64,000 bases of DNA from Mortierella sp. BCC40632 (Eukaryota; Mortierellomycota; Mortierellomycetes; Mortierellales; Mortierellaceae): positions 674,001 through 738,000 of the forward strand of contig WAEK01000005.1 in NCBI GenBank assembly GCA_011634665.1, given 5' to 3'. The notes below the pieces were generated by a model. That model was given only the letters and a program-made list of their open reading frames with translations. It did not search any database and was not told the origin of the DNA. The position numbers were made by a program, and so were the translations under genes. This document shows positions 1-9,883 of this stretch, piece by piece. How positions within the stretch are numbered: position 1 is the first letter of the stretch; each line of letters starts with the position of its first letter.

Positions 1-1139
1 TTGCCGACATAGATTAGACTCGTGCCAGTGTCGACAATACCAGTCGAACTTTGGCCCTGAGACTGACCGTTGACCAACACATCATCCACTTGAACCTGCC
101 ACCATCCCATGGTCGAGTTCACGGGCACATAGGTCAGGTTACCCTCGTAAAGGGTTGAGTTGATCGCGCCAAACAAGTACTCGCCTCGGAGCGAGTCTTG
201 TGCTGGCCAGGACATGAACCGGGTCGCAGGCAGGTAGATGGACACGACGGGCTGAGCAGTCAAATTGGCAGCGATGGCCGTCTCCAAAAACGTCTTGACT
301 CCCGATACGGACTCGCCCGAGCTAAAGCCCAAACCAAAGAGACCATCAAAGGGAGAATCCCCAAAATCCACTTCGTTCAAGGCAAGACCAAAGGTTTGTC
401 GGACAGCAATGCCACCGACATTAATGATGTCAGAACCAAGATAACCGGCAGCAGTCGAGTTGTCACCATAGGCGATTTGCCAGGTGTTGGAGACATTGCC
501 TTGGAAGGTGGAAGAGATGCGAGGATCAAATCGACGATGGACCAAGCATGTGATCTCGACGCAGTTGGATCCTGGCACCCAAATGTCAGACGATCCCGTG
601 TCGAAATCTACCTTGAACCGCTGGCCTGGAGTGCCGATCTGAATCCATCCATAGTACTAAAGGGAAAGGAAGAAGAAGAAGAAAAAGTCTTAGTCCAGTG
701 CAATGGATCAACTGCCCGAAATGGTGTCAGTTTCAAAAAAAAAAAAAAAAACTTTTTTTTATACCTCAACATCCTCATAATCAATCGCGGGGACACTGCC
801 AACACCTGTCCCAACAGTATCATTGTTGGTAGACAGTTGGTCCTTTGTCTCTTTCTTGTCCCGGCGACGATCCAATCGACCAGACTCTTGGCGTGGCTGG
901 TGACGGTTCAGCTTGAGGTTCAGTCCCGGATACCGAGCATTCATTTTGTGAACATGTCGTCCATAGTCCCGCTTAAAGTCTCCTCGTCGGTGAATCGGTA
1001 CCGAGAGCCCTTGTCCTTCTTTAGACAATGCTGGTGAAGAAAATGCTGTGAGCCTGGTGGGCGCAGCAGACGAGAGTGCCATCCATGAAGATGCACCCAA
1101 GCTAATGCAGGCCACTAGGAAGGTCGCGTCGAGTTTCAT
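1..1139 (-). CDS. Secreted pepsin-like (A1) aspartic protease, 3' end beyond the window
   Basis: This gene encodes an extracellular or vacuolar acid endopeptidase. Exon 1 is 1139-765 and exon 2 starts at 656 and runs off the window start; the intron 764-657 has a GTATAA donor and a TTTAG acceptor and is phase 0. Residues 1 to about 25 form a signal peptide (MKLDATFLVACISLGASSWM). A basic propeptide rich in R/K follows, with dibasic sites near residue 90 suited to Kex2-type processing. Mature sequence begins around YYGWIQIGTPGQ. The first catalytic aspartate lies in FDTGSSDIWVPG (about residue 144) and the second in IVDTGTSLIYV (about residue 334), just inside the window. The flap region contains AYGDNSTAAGYLG. 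At least 330 residues are visible, so roughly the last 80-100 are missing. The family call is secure; the exact subfamily (saccharopepsin or rhizopuspepsin type) is not. Confidence 0.93.
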
Positions 1140-1791
1140 GCCGTTATTCTTCCAAAAAAAAAATAAAATAAAATAAAAATAAAAGGGAGGACCCTTGACG
1201 ATCCTTGTCAGCCCAGATATATGTGTGAAGGAGGAGGGAGGTGAATGCGTAAACTCGAGCTAAAAAAGAAAAAAGGAAAAGGAAAAGGAAAGGAAAGAAG
1301 AGGACGCAGGGGTAGTGTAGAGGAGAGACGAGGAGAGTGGAGAGTAAAGTGTAAAGAAGAGAAAAAGAGAAAAAAGAGCGAGAAAAGAGAGAGAGAGAGA
1401 AAGATAAAAAAGAAGGAAGAGTGAGGATCTATTGCAGCTAGAGTCGATGGGCCACGCGGTATTTATATGCCGCCGTCCTTTCCCTTTGTTCTCTAATTGC
1501 ACATGGATGTCATGAACGCTTTCTGTGAGTGGCTCGAGTGCCTAGTGCTATGGAAACAGGGCTTATCCTGCTTGGCTGGGCTGTTGTGTAAAAGGAAAAA
1601 CACTCAAAGAGAGAGAAGTTTTTGCTGTTCTCAAGAGGAGTCTCACTCATGACAGAAAAAAAAAGAAAAAAAGAAAAAAAGAAAATCCACTCAAGTCGAA
1701 TCCGATTCAGCCAGGATAAGCGGAAAATATGAACAAATTGCCAAGAGCACTCGGACCGTTTTTTGCCGTTTGTTCTCTCTGCTCTCTCTGT

Positions 1792-1822
<31 letters not shown>

Positions 1823-2812
1823 TTCTCTCCCTCTCCCTGGCCGTTATTTCAGTCATTCCTTAGATCGATCTAGTCTCATAAATGACCGGCCCGGGCTGAA
1901 CGACCCTTCCCCTTCTTTCTTCCCCCCTTCCGTCGCCTCTTGCGCCGATCCTTCACGCCATCTCGCTCTAGGCTTTTTTATGAGAAATAAATGATAAGGG
2001 CCCTTTTTTTACCCCTCATTCCTGCAGTCGTCATGGGGATGACGAACCAATGGACCCTGCAAGAAGAAAAGGACCTTCTGTGTGTTTCTCCGTTGATGAG
2101 GCATTATCCCATTTACGCCTCACCAACACACAGCCCAACGTATATTTTCGATCTACAGCACCCGCCACTTTTTTGAATTTGTGCAATACGTCTGAAGATC
2201 TCTTTAGCATCTAAACCTGAGCGTACTTTTTGGATGTTGATCGGCAAGGATCTGGACTCATCAAAGGGTTGGGCTGGGGAGGAGAAGGTCAACCTAAACG
2301 CCATACAGCATGAAGGTATCGTCAATGGCAACACCTGAAAACAACCTAGGAGGATCTCCAAATCGGAGCGAGGGTTGTGGTGTGTTGCTGAACACTGGAA
2401 CTGATGTGGCCACAAAGAGTACCATCAGGCAATAGGTATTCTGAAAGGTTAGTATGCTCATAGACAATCGTTCGTGATCTATCATGAAGGGATGGATGTC
2501 CATAGATGACATATCAAAGTTGATCTAGACAGGCAGTTTTAGGGGTAGTTGTTCGTTCGACTGCTTTTGAGGAGACTCGATTGGGGCATATTGAAATTAG
2601 ATGGTACCCACTAGTGCCAACCAGATCTACCTACCATCTAGTTTATGCATATTACCAACTAGATTCTATCGACCATCAACTAGAATAGCTTTGTCTTTAA
2701 AAGATGCTCTTGTGCTTGTGCCTGAAGATCACATGGCAGCCCAGCTATACAGGACTCGAGGCAATGATAGGAGACCGTAGAGGTGTAGCCTTTGTCTAGG
2801 CCAACCACTTGT
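1140..2812. other. Intergenic region with pyrimidine/purine tracts
   Basis: I see no supportable gene here. The stretch holds the upstream region of the aspartic protease, including A-rich and GA-rich tracts at 1260-1420 on the + strand, which would be CT-rich in the protease leader. A (CT)n-rich tract lies at 1775-1835. The short open frames in 1991-2512 on both strands resemble no family I know and overlap each other. Confidence 0.4.
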
Positions 2813-5570
2813 TTAAGTACCAGATGAGTTCTTCCTCTGGCGACAACCTTCGCATTTCAGCAATCGTCCCCTTGATCCCACCACATGAAGAGTGTGTCCT
2901 AATGGAAAATATTGTCTCCTTTTGGCGGTTTGTGGTTCTGGTGATTGGCGTGGGCTATCGATATCATATGGCGACCACTGAAAGCTACCCTCGCTTTGTT
3001 GCTCAGGATCTGAAATCTCTTTGTACATTTCATGCTGCTTGCTATCACCCTGAATGTCATCAGGCCTGAGAATTTCTGCCTCAAATACCAAACATGAATA
3101 GTTTTAAAATCCTTGGGCGAAGAGGTGTCGCCTGCATTAAGCTCTTGAGTTCTCGTAGACCCCATTCCATCGTACAATAGGGAATATTCCTTGAAAGTTA
3201 CAGTACAGCAGAAGCGAGCCCTACCATGGTGAATAATTGCAGCGATATGAAATCCCTGATCATTGAAATGAAGAACTTGAGAGACGCCTTCGAGTAAATC
3301 TTGAGCTTGACCGTCTCCTGTTAGGGCGATCACCAATAGGTAAGGCCATGTGTGGACACGCATTCTCTCATGCCTGCGAGTCCCAGAGCACTCATACCAT
3401 TCTGTGTCCTCGTTATTGTCAGGATCCTTCCACGCTTGGTATTTAAAAAGACTAGTCCCGAATTGCAGCACCGCATCTGCGCTGACATTCGGCATGCATT
3501 GGTACGGTGGCGGCGTAAAGGATGCATCCACTGTACTCTGCTCCAACAGACTTGTTCTTGAAATAGGTAAAACGTGGACAACTCGTTTCAAGGTCGATAT
3601 AGTTTTAGGACATTTGTCACTATCACAGAACGACTTGAATCACCAAAGGAATCCTGACGAGTGCCATAATTTTTGCGATAAAAGACAGCATCGATTGAGT
3701 CGTATAGATTGACTCTTCCTGTTTTAGCAAGGTTCATGATTTGAATACACCATAACCACTTGGCCTTGTCGTATTGAAAAGTGTCCATATTGCTCATCAC
3801 CTCAGTTAGTTCCACTCCCGCGTGCGTTTGTTGGACGTCTTCTGGAAACACTGCGCCCCATGTCTACTCAACAAATACCATGCCATTAATGCTGTGTCCA
3901 AAGGGCAGGTGTTTGTTGCAACAAATCCATGATAGGAGAAGCCCCATGGTATGCCGACGTTTCCCCAGTCGACATCCCTTTGTAGTTTGTCGGTTTTGGT
4001 GACAGCTTTGTTCTTGATTCCACTAGCTTTCGCCCTTTTTGAGGGTGGCACGCCATCATTGACATACTTCTTCTTCTTCGTTTCGTACCGTATTTTTGAG
4101 CCGCTTGATTTTGTATCATAGTCCGTCTTAATCGTATGCGAGAAACGCCGTAAATGGTTGAGCCGTCCTCTAAAAATCTCGTCCTAGACTTTCCTACCCG
4201 TTGGTATCCCTGGACATTTTCGAGTTCTCCCAATCGCTATCCCCTACTGCTGGGAGTATATGCTTGCCTCTGGATTCATGCAAGAACCAGTCCAGTCAGC
4301 TCTTAATGTTCGGATACTCGCTCTTGATCTGATATACAAGTTGCTCGAAGGATGTCCTTGTCATAGGCTTCAGTAGCCTCAGCACTGCAGAGTTGAAATC
4401 CATGCTATTTTCCGTAGATACTAGGGCGGTGTTATGTCGAATCTTGACCAGGTTTCGTTTGATGTGGACCTCACAACAGCGAAAGCAGCACTCTAAAGTA
4501 ATCTCGTGATCTTCAGGGATACTTTAGTGGCGACGTAGAGCAGACTCAAATCCTTGTCGTTCTGACTCTGCGAAATCACAGGGCATCCCTGGGAAATCAT
4601 TGATGATGGGACAGTATGTGGAGGTGAATATCACATGAACCTCACAGCAATGGGCATCTACAACAAAGCCATGCATAGAATCGCTCTGCATACAGTTTGA
4701 TCACTCTTTTGCGCGATCCATCATGAATGCGGTCTGCAGTGGGATGTGGTCATCCTCCACTCCCAGACTTGATGATCGGATAAACTTCTCTCCCACACCA
4801 TCCTCAAATGAGGCGGGAAATCCAACAGACAGGATATTTGCTGACTGGCGCTGAATATTTCGTCGATAGTAAACCGCACGACCTAGATTTTTGAATGCTG
4901 GATGGATATTGAATATCGAGGGGCGTGTCACTGTTCCAACCTATAAGTTTTTTTTGGTGCTGCTTCCCCTGCAATGTTTACGATCTCCCTAAACTTATTC
5001 ATCGATTCGGCGTCTGGTCGAAGGATTTCGGGCTTGTCAAGGCCATGGAATCCTATATGCTCAAAGGACACTAAACGTCCTCGTTGTTGAACTTTCAAAA
5101 GTGCATCACACGAGATATGTCACAACTCGCACTTGTGAAGAATACAGAGTCCTCTTGGTGGCGACGGTGACACATTCTTGCATTTTTTTTGCGATGGGGA
5201 TACGTGGTCTTTCAGTGAAGTGACAGTGAAGGCACTGAAATATCCCTAGACAGTACTTGAAAAATGTCGTCGAGGTTGTGGCCGCTGAAGTGCTTCTGCC
5301 ATAGACTGCCATTGCCCATCCAACACTTCGAACCTGATAGGGCTTCAGTCCCTCCTCAATTTCCAATGACCACTTATGTGTCCCATCCGGGAACTCTGTT
5401 GAGAACGGTGTCGAGATAGGCCTTACGTCTTGTTTGAGCATCGTAGTATTTCTGGTCTCTGCTTCTTGATTGGGACTAGGAGATTTCCGGATGGGTGAGT
5501 AAACGTCGAGACTGTCAACCAATAAGTCAACTGTCTGTACATCTTCACCATCCTTTGACCGTTCTCTCAC
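2813..5570 (-). pseudogene. Decayed transposase-like gene: GCM/FLYWCH-type zinc region, MULE-like core, USP-like peptidase end
   Basis: One long minus-strand coding relic can be followed through several stops and frame changes. The start (5570-5106) reads as a GCM/FLYWCH-like DNA-binding region: KWSLEIEEGLKPYQVRSVGW, then FFKYCLGIFQCLHCHFTERP with a CxxC pair. At 4930-4400 the sequence keeps blocks such as HIPLQTAFMMDRAKE, VDAHCCEVHV, FPGMPCDFAESERQGF and CCEVHIKRNLVKIRHN, which I read as a MULE-like DDE core. At 4050-2900 it resembles a ubiquitin-specific protease: a Cys-box-like TNTCPLDTALMAWYLL and a His-box-like FHIAAIIHHGRA followed by LLYDGM. The end (3091-2813) has a CxxC (KCEGC). At least eight in-frame stops and frameshifts mean it is not functional. 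Identification rests on remembered Mortierella family patterns and is moderate. Confidence 0.5.
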
Positions 5571-5823
5571 GTTTGAGAAATCATAGCTTGGAGTTTTTTT
5601 CCTAGTAATTTACTAGCTATTACCATTTTTTTTTTTTTTCAGCATTGAAGTATTAAATGTTTCCTGAACGTGATCGGATTACAGACAATATTTCATCGAT
5701 TATGCCGAGATCTGCATCATTGATAGTCAGTGTGATTGATGGGGCGATAAGTATGGTGCTTGGTGTTGTAGTGTAGTAAATGCACTTGGAAGATCTTCCA
5801 GCCTTTTGAGCCCTATTTGGGGG

Positions 5824-5830
5824 TATAAAA
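5824..5830 (+). promoter_or_regulatory. TATA box upstream of small ORF
   Basis: TATAAAA sits in the context GGGTATAAAAAAGC and is followed by a CT-rich leader of about 390 bp before the first good ATG at 6225. This is a normal fungal promoter arrangement, although the gene it would serve is uncertain. Confidence 0.4.
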
Positions 5831-6224
5831 AAGCACCCCTCTACATCATTTTTATAAAGTCAGTTCTCTTTTCCCTCTTCCTTCTCGATCCGTTAGTTTG
5901 AATACTTACCATCTAGAGCAGGTCCGCCTATTAGTTTGCCCTGTAGGCGAGACCCTGCAGCTAGGTATTGTTCATTTAGATGTCTTTTATATTACCTTGT
6001 TACTTTCTTTCCTCTCTTTTTTCAAGGAGATCGGGAGATACGCATTGGTTGGATTGTTCCCCTTATCCCCTTTCCCAATCCAGTTTAACTCCTCACCCTC
6101 TTCTCTCACTCATTCTCTTGTCCTCACCCTCTCATCTCTTCCTTTTCTCACTCACTCTCTTACAACACATATCACAATCTTAACGCCACCACCTCACTAC
6201 CAAACCACAACAACTAACACCAAC

Positions 6225-6395
6225 ATGGATAGCATGGACTACTCTCTCGAGATCCATCAAGGACATCGGCCAATTATCAACAGCGACTGCAACTTTTTCG
6301 AACAAATCCTGTCGCAGGAGGATATGTTCAGGCGTATTGTAGAGCGAGTGATGGATGTAAAATGTGTAATGAGGATCTTGCGGCACATCGACTAA
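6225..6395 (+). CDS. Small hypothetical protein (56 aa)
   Basis: I do not recognise this gene. The ATG at 6225 has a good context (ACCAACATGG). It lies about 400 bp downstream of a clear TATA box and after a CT-rich leader and an AC-rich stretch that look like a genuine 5' UTR. The 56-residue product starts MDSMDYSLEIHQGHRPIINS, carries one central cysteine, and ends with an amphipathic segment rich in I, V, M and R. It has no signal peptide or membrane helix. It could be the first exon of a longer gene, since GT dinucleotides at 6356 and 6364 could act as donors, but I found no convincing downstream exon. It sits between decayed transposons, so it may also be a remnant. Confidence 0.3.
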   Translation: MDSMDYSLEIHQGHRPIINSDCNFFEQILSQEDMFRRIVERVMDVKCVMRILRHID

Positions 6396-7065
6396 CTTGG
6401 ACGCATACCGACTCCGAACGGAAAAAAAAAATTGTTACCTCAATCAGAAAACATAGACATATGCTTCATGTTAACCCATCCAAAGAGGTCACGATGACCT
6501 TTTTCGAGAGCCAATAGCACAGTTGCAATAAGCGTTCTTGCATTCTACCTGAGCGTTTCATATGGCTTGTCTATCAAAGTCATCTGCGACAGTGTCCTCT
6601 TGAAGCTGTGCCCTTTGCCATTATTTGTGACTATCCTGTTGCCAATACCGCGCCCCCCTCCACATTGCCACCAAAAATACTTTAGCCCTTTCGTTACCTT
6701 AATCTTCAGCAATAAACGGCCCATGCAAAGACTCCCTGGCCTCTGACTGTTGCATCGTCTCTACTCTGATGCCCGCCAAAAGTATCAAGGAATAGCAGAC
6801 AAGCACACGAAATGCGATTGCTCGGACCCCAAAAGTAATTCATTCTCTTGTTTGCAGGGACATATCACAATTAGTGTTCTTCAACTCAACTCAACTCAAA
6901 ATGTGAGTTGAGTTGAGTTGAGTTGAGTACAGATTTTTTTCCCAACTCAACTCGACTCATGGGAAACACTAGGCTCACAATATTCGCGTTGATGTCTGAC
7001 GTTTACTTCGTTTTATTAATTTATTAATTTATTTAGAGAGAAAACCCACCAAAATCGATCGTCTT
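6396..7065. other. Intergenic region between repeat relics
   Basis: No coding potential is visible. The only structured element is the pentanucleotide hairpin repeat at 6872-6971, annotated separately. Confidence 0.4.
6872..6971. repeat. Small inverted repeat built of TTGAG/CTCAA pentamers
   Basis: Four copies of TCAAC (6881-6899) face about five copies of GAGTT (6904-6928) across a loop of 4-5 bp. A further CTCAA block (6943-6960) follows. The unit is bounded by TAGTGTT at 6872-6878 and its inverse AACACTA at 6965-6971. The arms could form a stable cruciform. It resembles a miniature non-autonomous repeat, but no target-site duplication is evident. Confidence 0.55.
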
Positions 7066-7500
7066 TTGACACCAGTTGCCCATCCGCCAAACATTTGCTC
7101 CGCAATTATTCACGGCGAGCGACAAAATGCTTACCACATTTGCTGTCTAGTAGAGGAGGCTGGCTGTTCCGGATACAGCCACACGATTGTATACTTTGAC
7201 CTTGAGGACAAACCACGCAATTATACTCATGACGCGCTCGGCATGCCAATCCCAGGCTCTGCCTTACCCCTGGATGCGAAACAGGTTACAAGAGCTTTTG
7301 CTGTCGTTGATAGTTTTGAGGACAACAGTGGCAAGCACAACAAGCACAACAGTGACAACAGTTGTAGATCAGCATTTTTATATCTAGTAAATAGCATTGG
7401 GAACCTAAAATTGACAGCCAAGGAGACGTTTATAGGCGGTCTACAGCCACACTGCAGACAGCATTTTTACTCCGAAGGCGGACTTTGCCCAGAAAAATAA
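7066..7500 (+). pseudogene. Unrecognised ORF fragment running into a foldback repeat
   Basis: An open frame of 144 codons includes blocks that look protein-like (NICSAIIHGERQNAYHICCL and HTIVYFDLEDKPRNYTHDAL). It ends inside the left arm of a large inverted repeat. I recognise no family. The same final segment (KETFIGGLQP, RQHFYSEGG) appears inverted at 7995-7920, so that part belongs to the repeat rather than to a host gene. It is most likely a transposon fragment. Confidence 0.25.
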
Positions 7501-8052
7501 TAGCAATAATAATAATAATAATAATAATAAAAAAGACCGACCGCATCTCACCGACTTATCCTTTCCCCCCCCCAAATTTTTACACCTTTTTCTCAGGCCC
7601 CAACGAGACGAAGAGATAGAGAAGCTGACTAAAAATCGGCATGCTCGATCAAGAAACATGCCAGAACTTTGCGATCCGTATCGAGCGTGATTTGCACATT
7701 TATGCTGTAAAGGACGACGCCGATATCATCCTAAATCAACTGAAAAAAAAAAAAAGCTGTTGGTCCTAACGCTTACAACATCATGCTGACCCGTTACAGT
7801 AATATCGATCCAACGGTAGTGAGAAAAATTAAAACTCTGGGACAGGTCAAGTCGGTGAGATGCGATCAGTCTTTTTTTTATTTTTCTGGGCACAGGGTCT
7901 GTATTTATACTGGCCCTGAGCTGTCCGCCTTCGGAGTAAAAATGCTGTCTGGAGCGTGGCTGCAGACCGCCTATAAACGTCTCCTTGACTGTCAATTTTA
8001 GGTTCCTAATGCTATTTACTAGACTAGATATACAAATGTTGATCTACAACAG
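7361..8052. repeat. Large imperfect palindrome (foldback element)
   Basis: The left arm at about 7361-7557 and the right arm at about 7849-8052 are inverted copies. Matching landmarks are GTTGTAGATCA at 7361, AGGAGACGTTTATAGGCGGT at 7421, GCATTTTTACTCCGAAGGCG in both, and GCATCTCACCGACTT at 7543 with its complement at 7849. Arms are about 200 bp with indels and substitutions, around a spacer of about 290 bp that contains no recognisable gene. The divergence between arms suggests an old inverted duplication of a transposon end or a foldback-type element. Confidence 0.7.
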
Positions 8053-8392
8053 GGCCTGCGTTAGGCAAGTATTGACGAACACTCGTCTGCATACCTCCCA
8101 GCCATGATCACCAGGTGGTAGCTTCTTGAGCCCTTCTTGAAATTGACTCAGGAAGGCCCTGGCCCTAATAGTCTTGCTGTCATAGCATTGTACAGTTTTA
8201 GGAATGCTGTCCAAGATTGGAACGATGTCCTTCTTGGTTTCTTGGACCGTAGGCGACAATCTCTTTAGATCTGCCTCCAACTCCTACATGGTAATAAGCG
8301 TCGTGTCATAGTCGTACTGAGTCTTGCTTGTGATGTGATTGAGCTTATCTCGAGGAGACGCCTCGATAAGGGTGATCATGGTAGTGAAAAGA
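8044..8392 (-). pseudogene. Remnant of an unrecognised repeat-family ORF
   Basis: The minus strand reads from an ATG near 8392 (MITLIEASPRDKLNHITSKT) through one in-frame stop at about 8285, then 78 codons of well-behaved sequence including LKRLSPTVQETKKDIVPILD and GLKKLPPGDHGWEVCRRVF. The composition is helical and protein-like. The end coincides with the outer edge of the 7361-8052 foldback repeat, which probably truncated it. I cannot name the family. Confidence 0.35.
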
Positions 8393-8495
8393 GAGGGGGT
8401 TTTTTTTATGCCGGGAGCCTTATTCAGCCTCGACGATGAGGTGTGCTTGTTAATTGAGCGACTCGAAATTGATTTGCATTAAAATGGGATAAGGT

Positions 8496-9363
8496 CTATT
8501 TAGGAAGAGGGCATATTTCTGACTCTAGCTTTTTTTGCATTTCCATGCGTGAAAAAGAGAGATAACAAAAGGAAAGTAGGAGTCGGTGAGAAAAAGACAT
8601 GCCTGGACACTTGGTCCAGGGACGTTGAGTGTTTTTATTCTGCTTCCTGTAACACAGGAAGCTGGGTCTAATGTAAGTGCTGTGAGGTGCACGTGCCCAG
8701 GGCACCACTCCTCTGATATGAACCTCCCGCCATAGATCCCAAGTCGAACAGATTCCATCCTTTGCCAAAGACGTCAACGCCCACTTGTTCTGGATGTAAA
8801 GGCGCATGCTGTGTACATCCTTGGGGGCCTTGACTTCTCCGAACCCTAAATCAAACTGCTCCTTGAGAATGGTGCAATCAGGTTTGCTTGTATCTCGCAC
8901 GCCTCGACGTTCTCTAGGGCCTGGTGAGGGGCGATTGGCCCAGGAAATCCGACACTCGCACTCCGATAATGGGGAAAATAAAAGACACCAGAGTATCAAG
9001 AGCTCTGTGACAGAACGTATCCTCGTTGTCTACAATAGATGGCAGGGCTACAGCCGGAAGTTTCTTGGAGCTAACACAAGATTTAGAGAAAAGGGTACGA
9101 GTAGTCATAAGATGAGAGACTAGCTGGTTGAACACATAAACTCCTACGTTGAAGGCGTGGAGATATCACTCTTTAGCCTCCAATTCCTCCATGTTTTTCC
9201 GGAATCGCTTCACCTTACGCGCCTCTTTATCTGTAAGCCAACGTCATGTCAAAATAGTTCCAACTTTATGAAGAATTTGCTGCTCACTGCTCCTCAGCTC
9301 AGGCAATATCTCAGTCAACCAAGAATGGTGGAGATCCCTCTTGCACGGGCTGGAGGTTGCTGA
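8496..9363 (-). pseudogene. Frameshifted PD-(D/E)XK nuclease-like gene remnant
   Basis: Several minus-strand segments form one decayed gene. The segment 9363-9140 carries two stops (RRWLTDKEARKVKRFRKN is recognisable), 9135-8914 reads MFNQLVSHLMTT onward to DEDTF-like NEDTFCHRALDTLVSFIF, and after a frameshift 8999-8640 reads KPDCTILKEQFDLGFGEVKA and then MRLYIQNKWALTSLAKDGI. The D followed by GFGEVK fits the D...ExK core of PD-(D/E)XK nucleases, and the block order matches a family I associate with large expansions in Mucoromycota. The role is unknown. Multiple breaks show it is not functional here. The family assignment is by motif only. Confidence 0.45.
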
Positions 9364-9801
9364 ATCTTGTAAAAAAAAAAAAGGAACAGAGGACAAAAGG
9401 CGATGGGTGAGGGAATGAACTGCCTTTCTTTCTTTTCTTTTGCCTCCTCCTGCCGAGGCATTGATGAGATGGCTGGTGATTATTACGCGGTTGATCGATA
9501 GTTTTCTCTTTTATCGCTACATATCAGCAGGTCGGATGCCTCCTCACCCTAATGGTGCACTTTAGGAAACAATATCCTAGACGATCCTTTCGAAATATCA
9601 TTTATTAGTTCTTATGCCATTCTCATGGTCCGTGCGGTTCACCCGACACTCCCCCACTACCCTCTCCTTCCCCAGGATTAGTGGGGCAAAGTGCAAGCCT
9701 GGTATTCAACTTTTTTCATTTTTGTATTTTTTTTTTCTTCTTCACTAAAAAAAAGGAAAAAAAGAAAGAAAGAAAGAAAGAAAAAAGAAAAAAAAAAAGA
9801 A

Positions 9802-9832
<31 letters not shown>

Positions 9833-9833
9833 G

Positions 9834-9880
<47 letters not shown>

Positions 9881-9883
9881 AGA
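9364..9883. other. Intergenic region ending in an A/G-rich low-complexity tract
   Basis: Up to 9720 nothing is coding. From about 9727 to 9880 the + strand is nearly pure A with scattered G, directly abutting the stop codon of the Ssk1-like gene on the other strand, so its 3' UTR would start in a T/C-rich tract. Lysine-rich open frames across it are artefacts of the tract. Confidence 0.6.
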
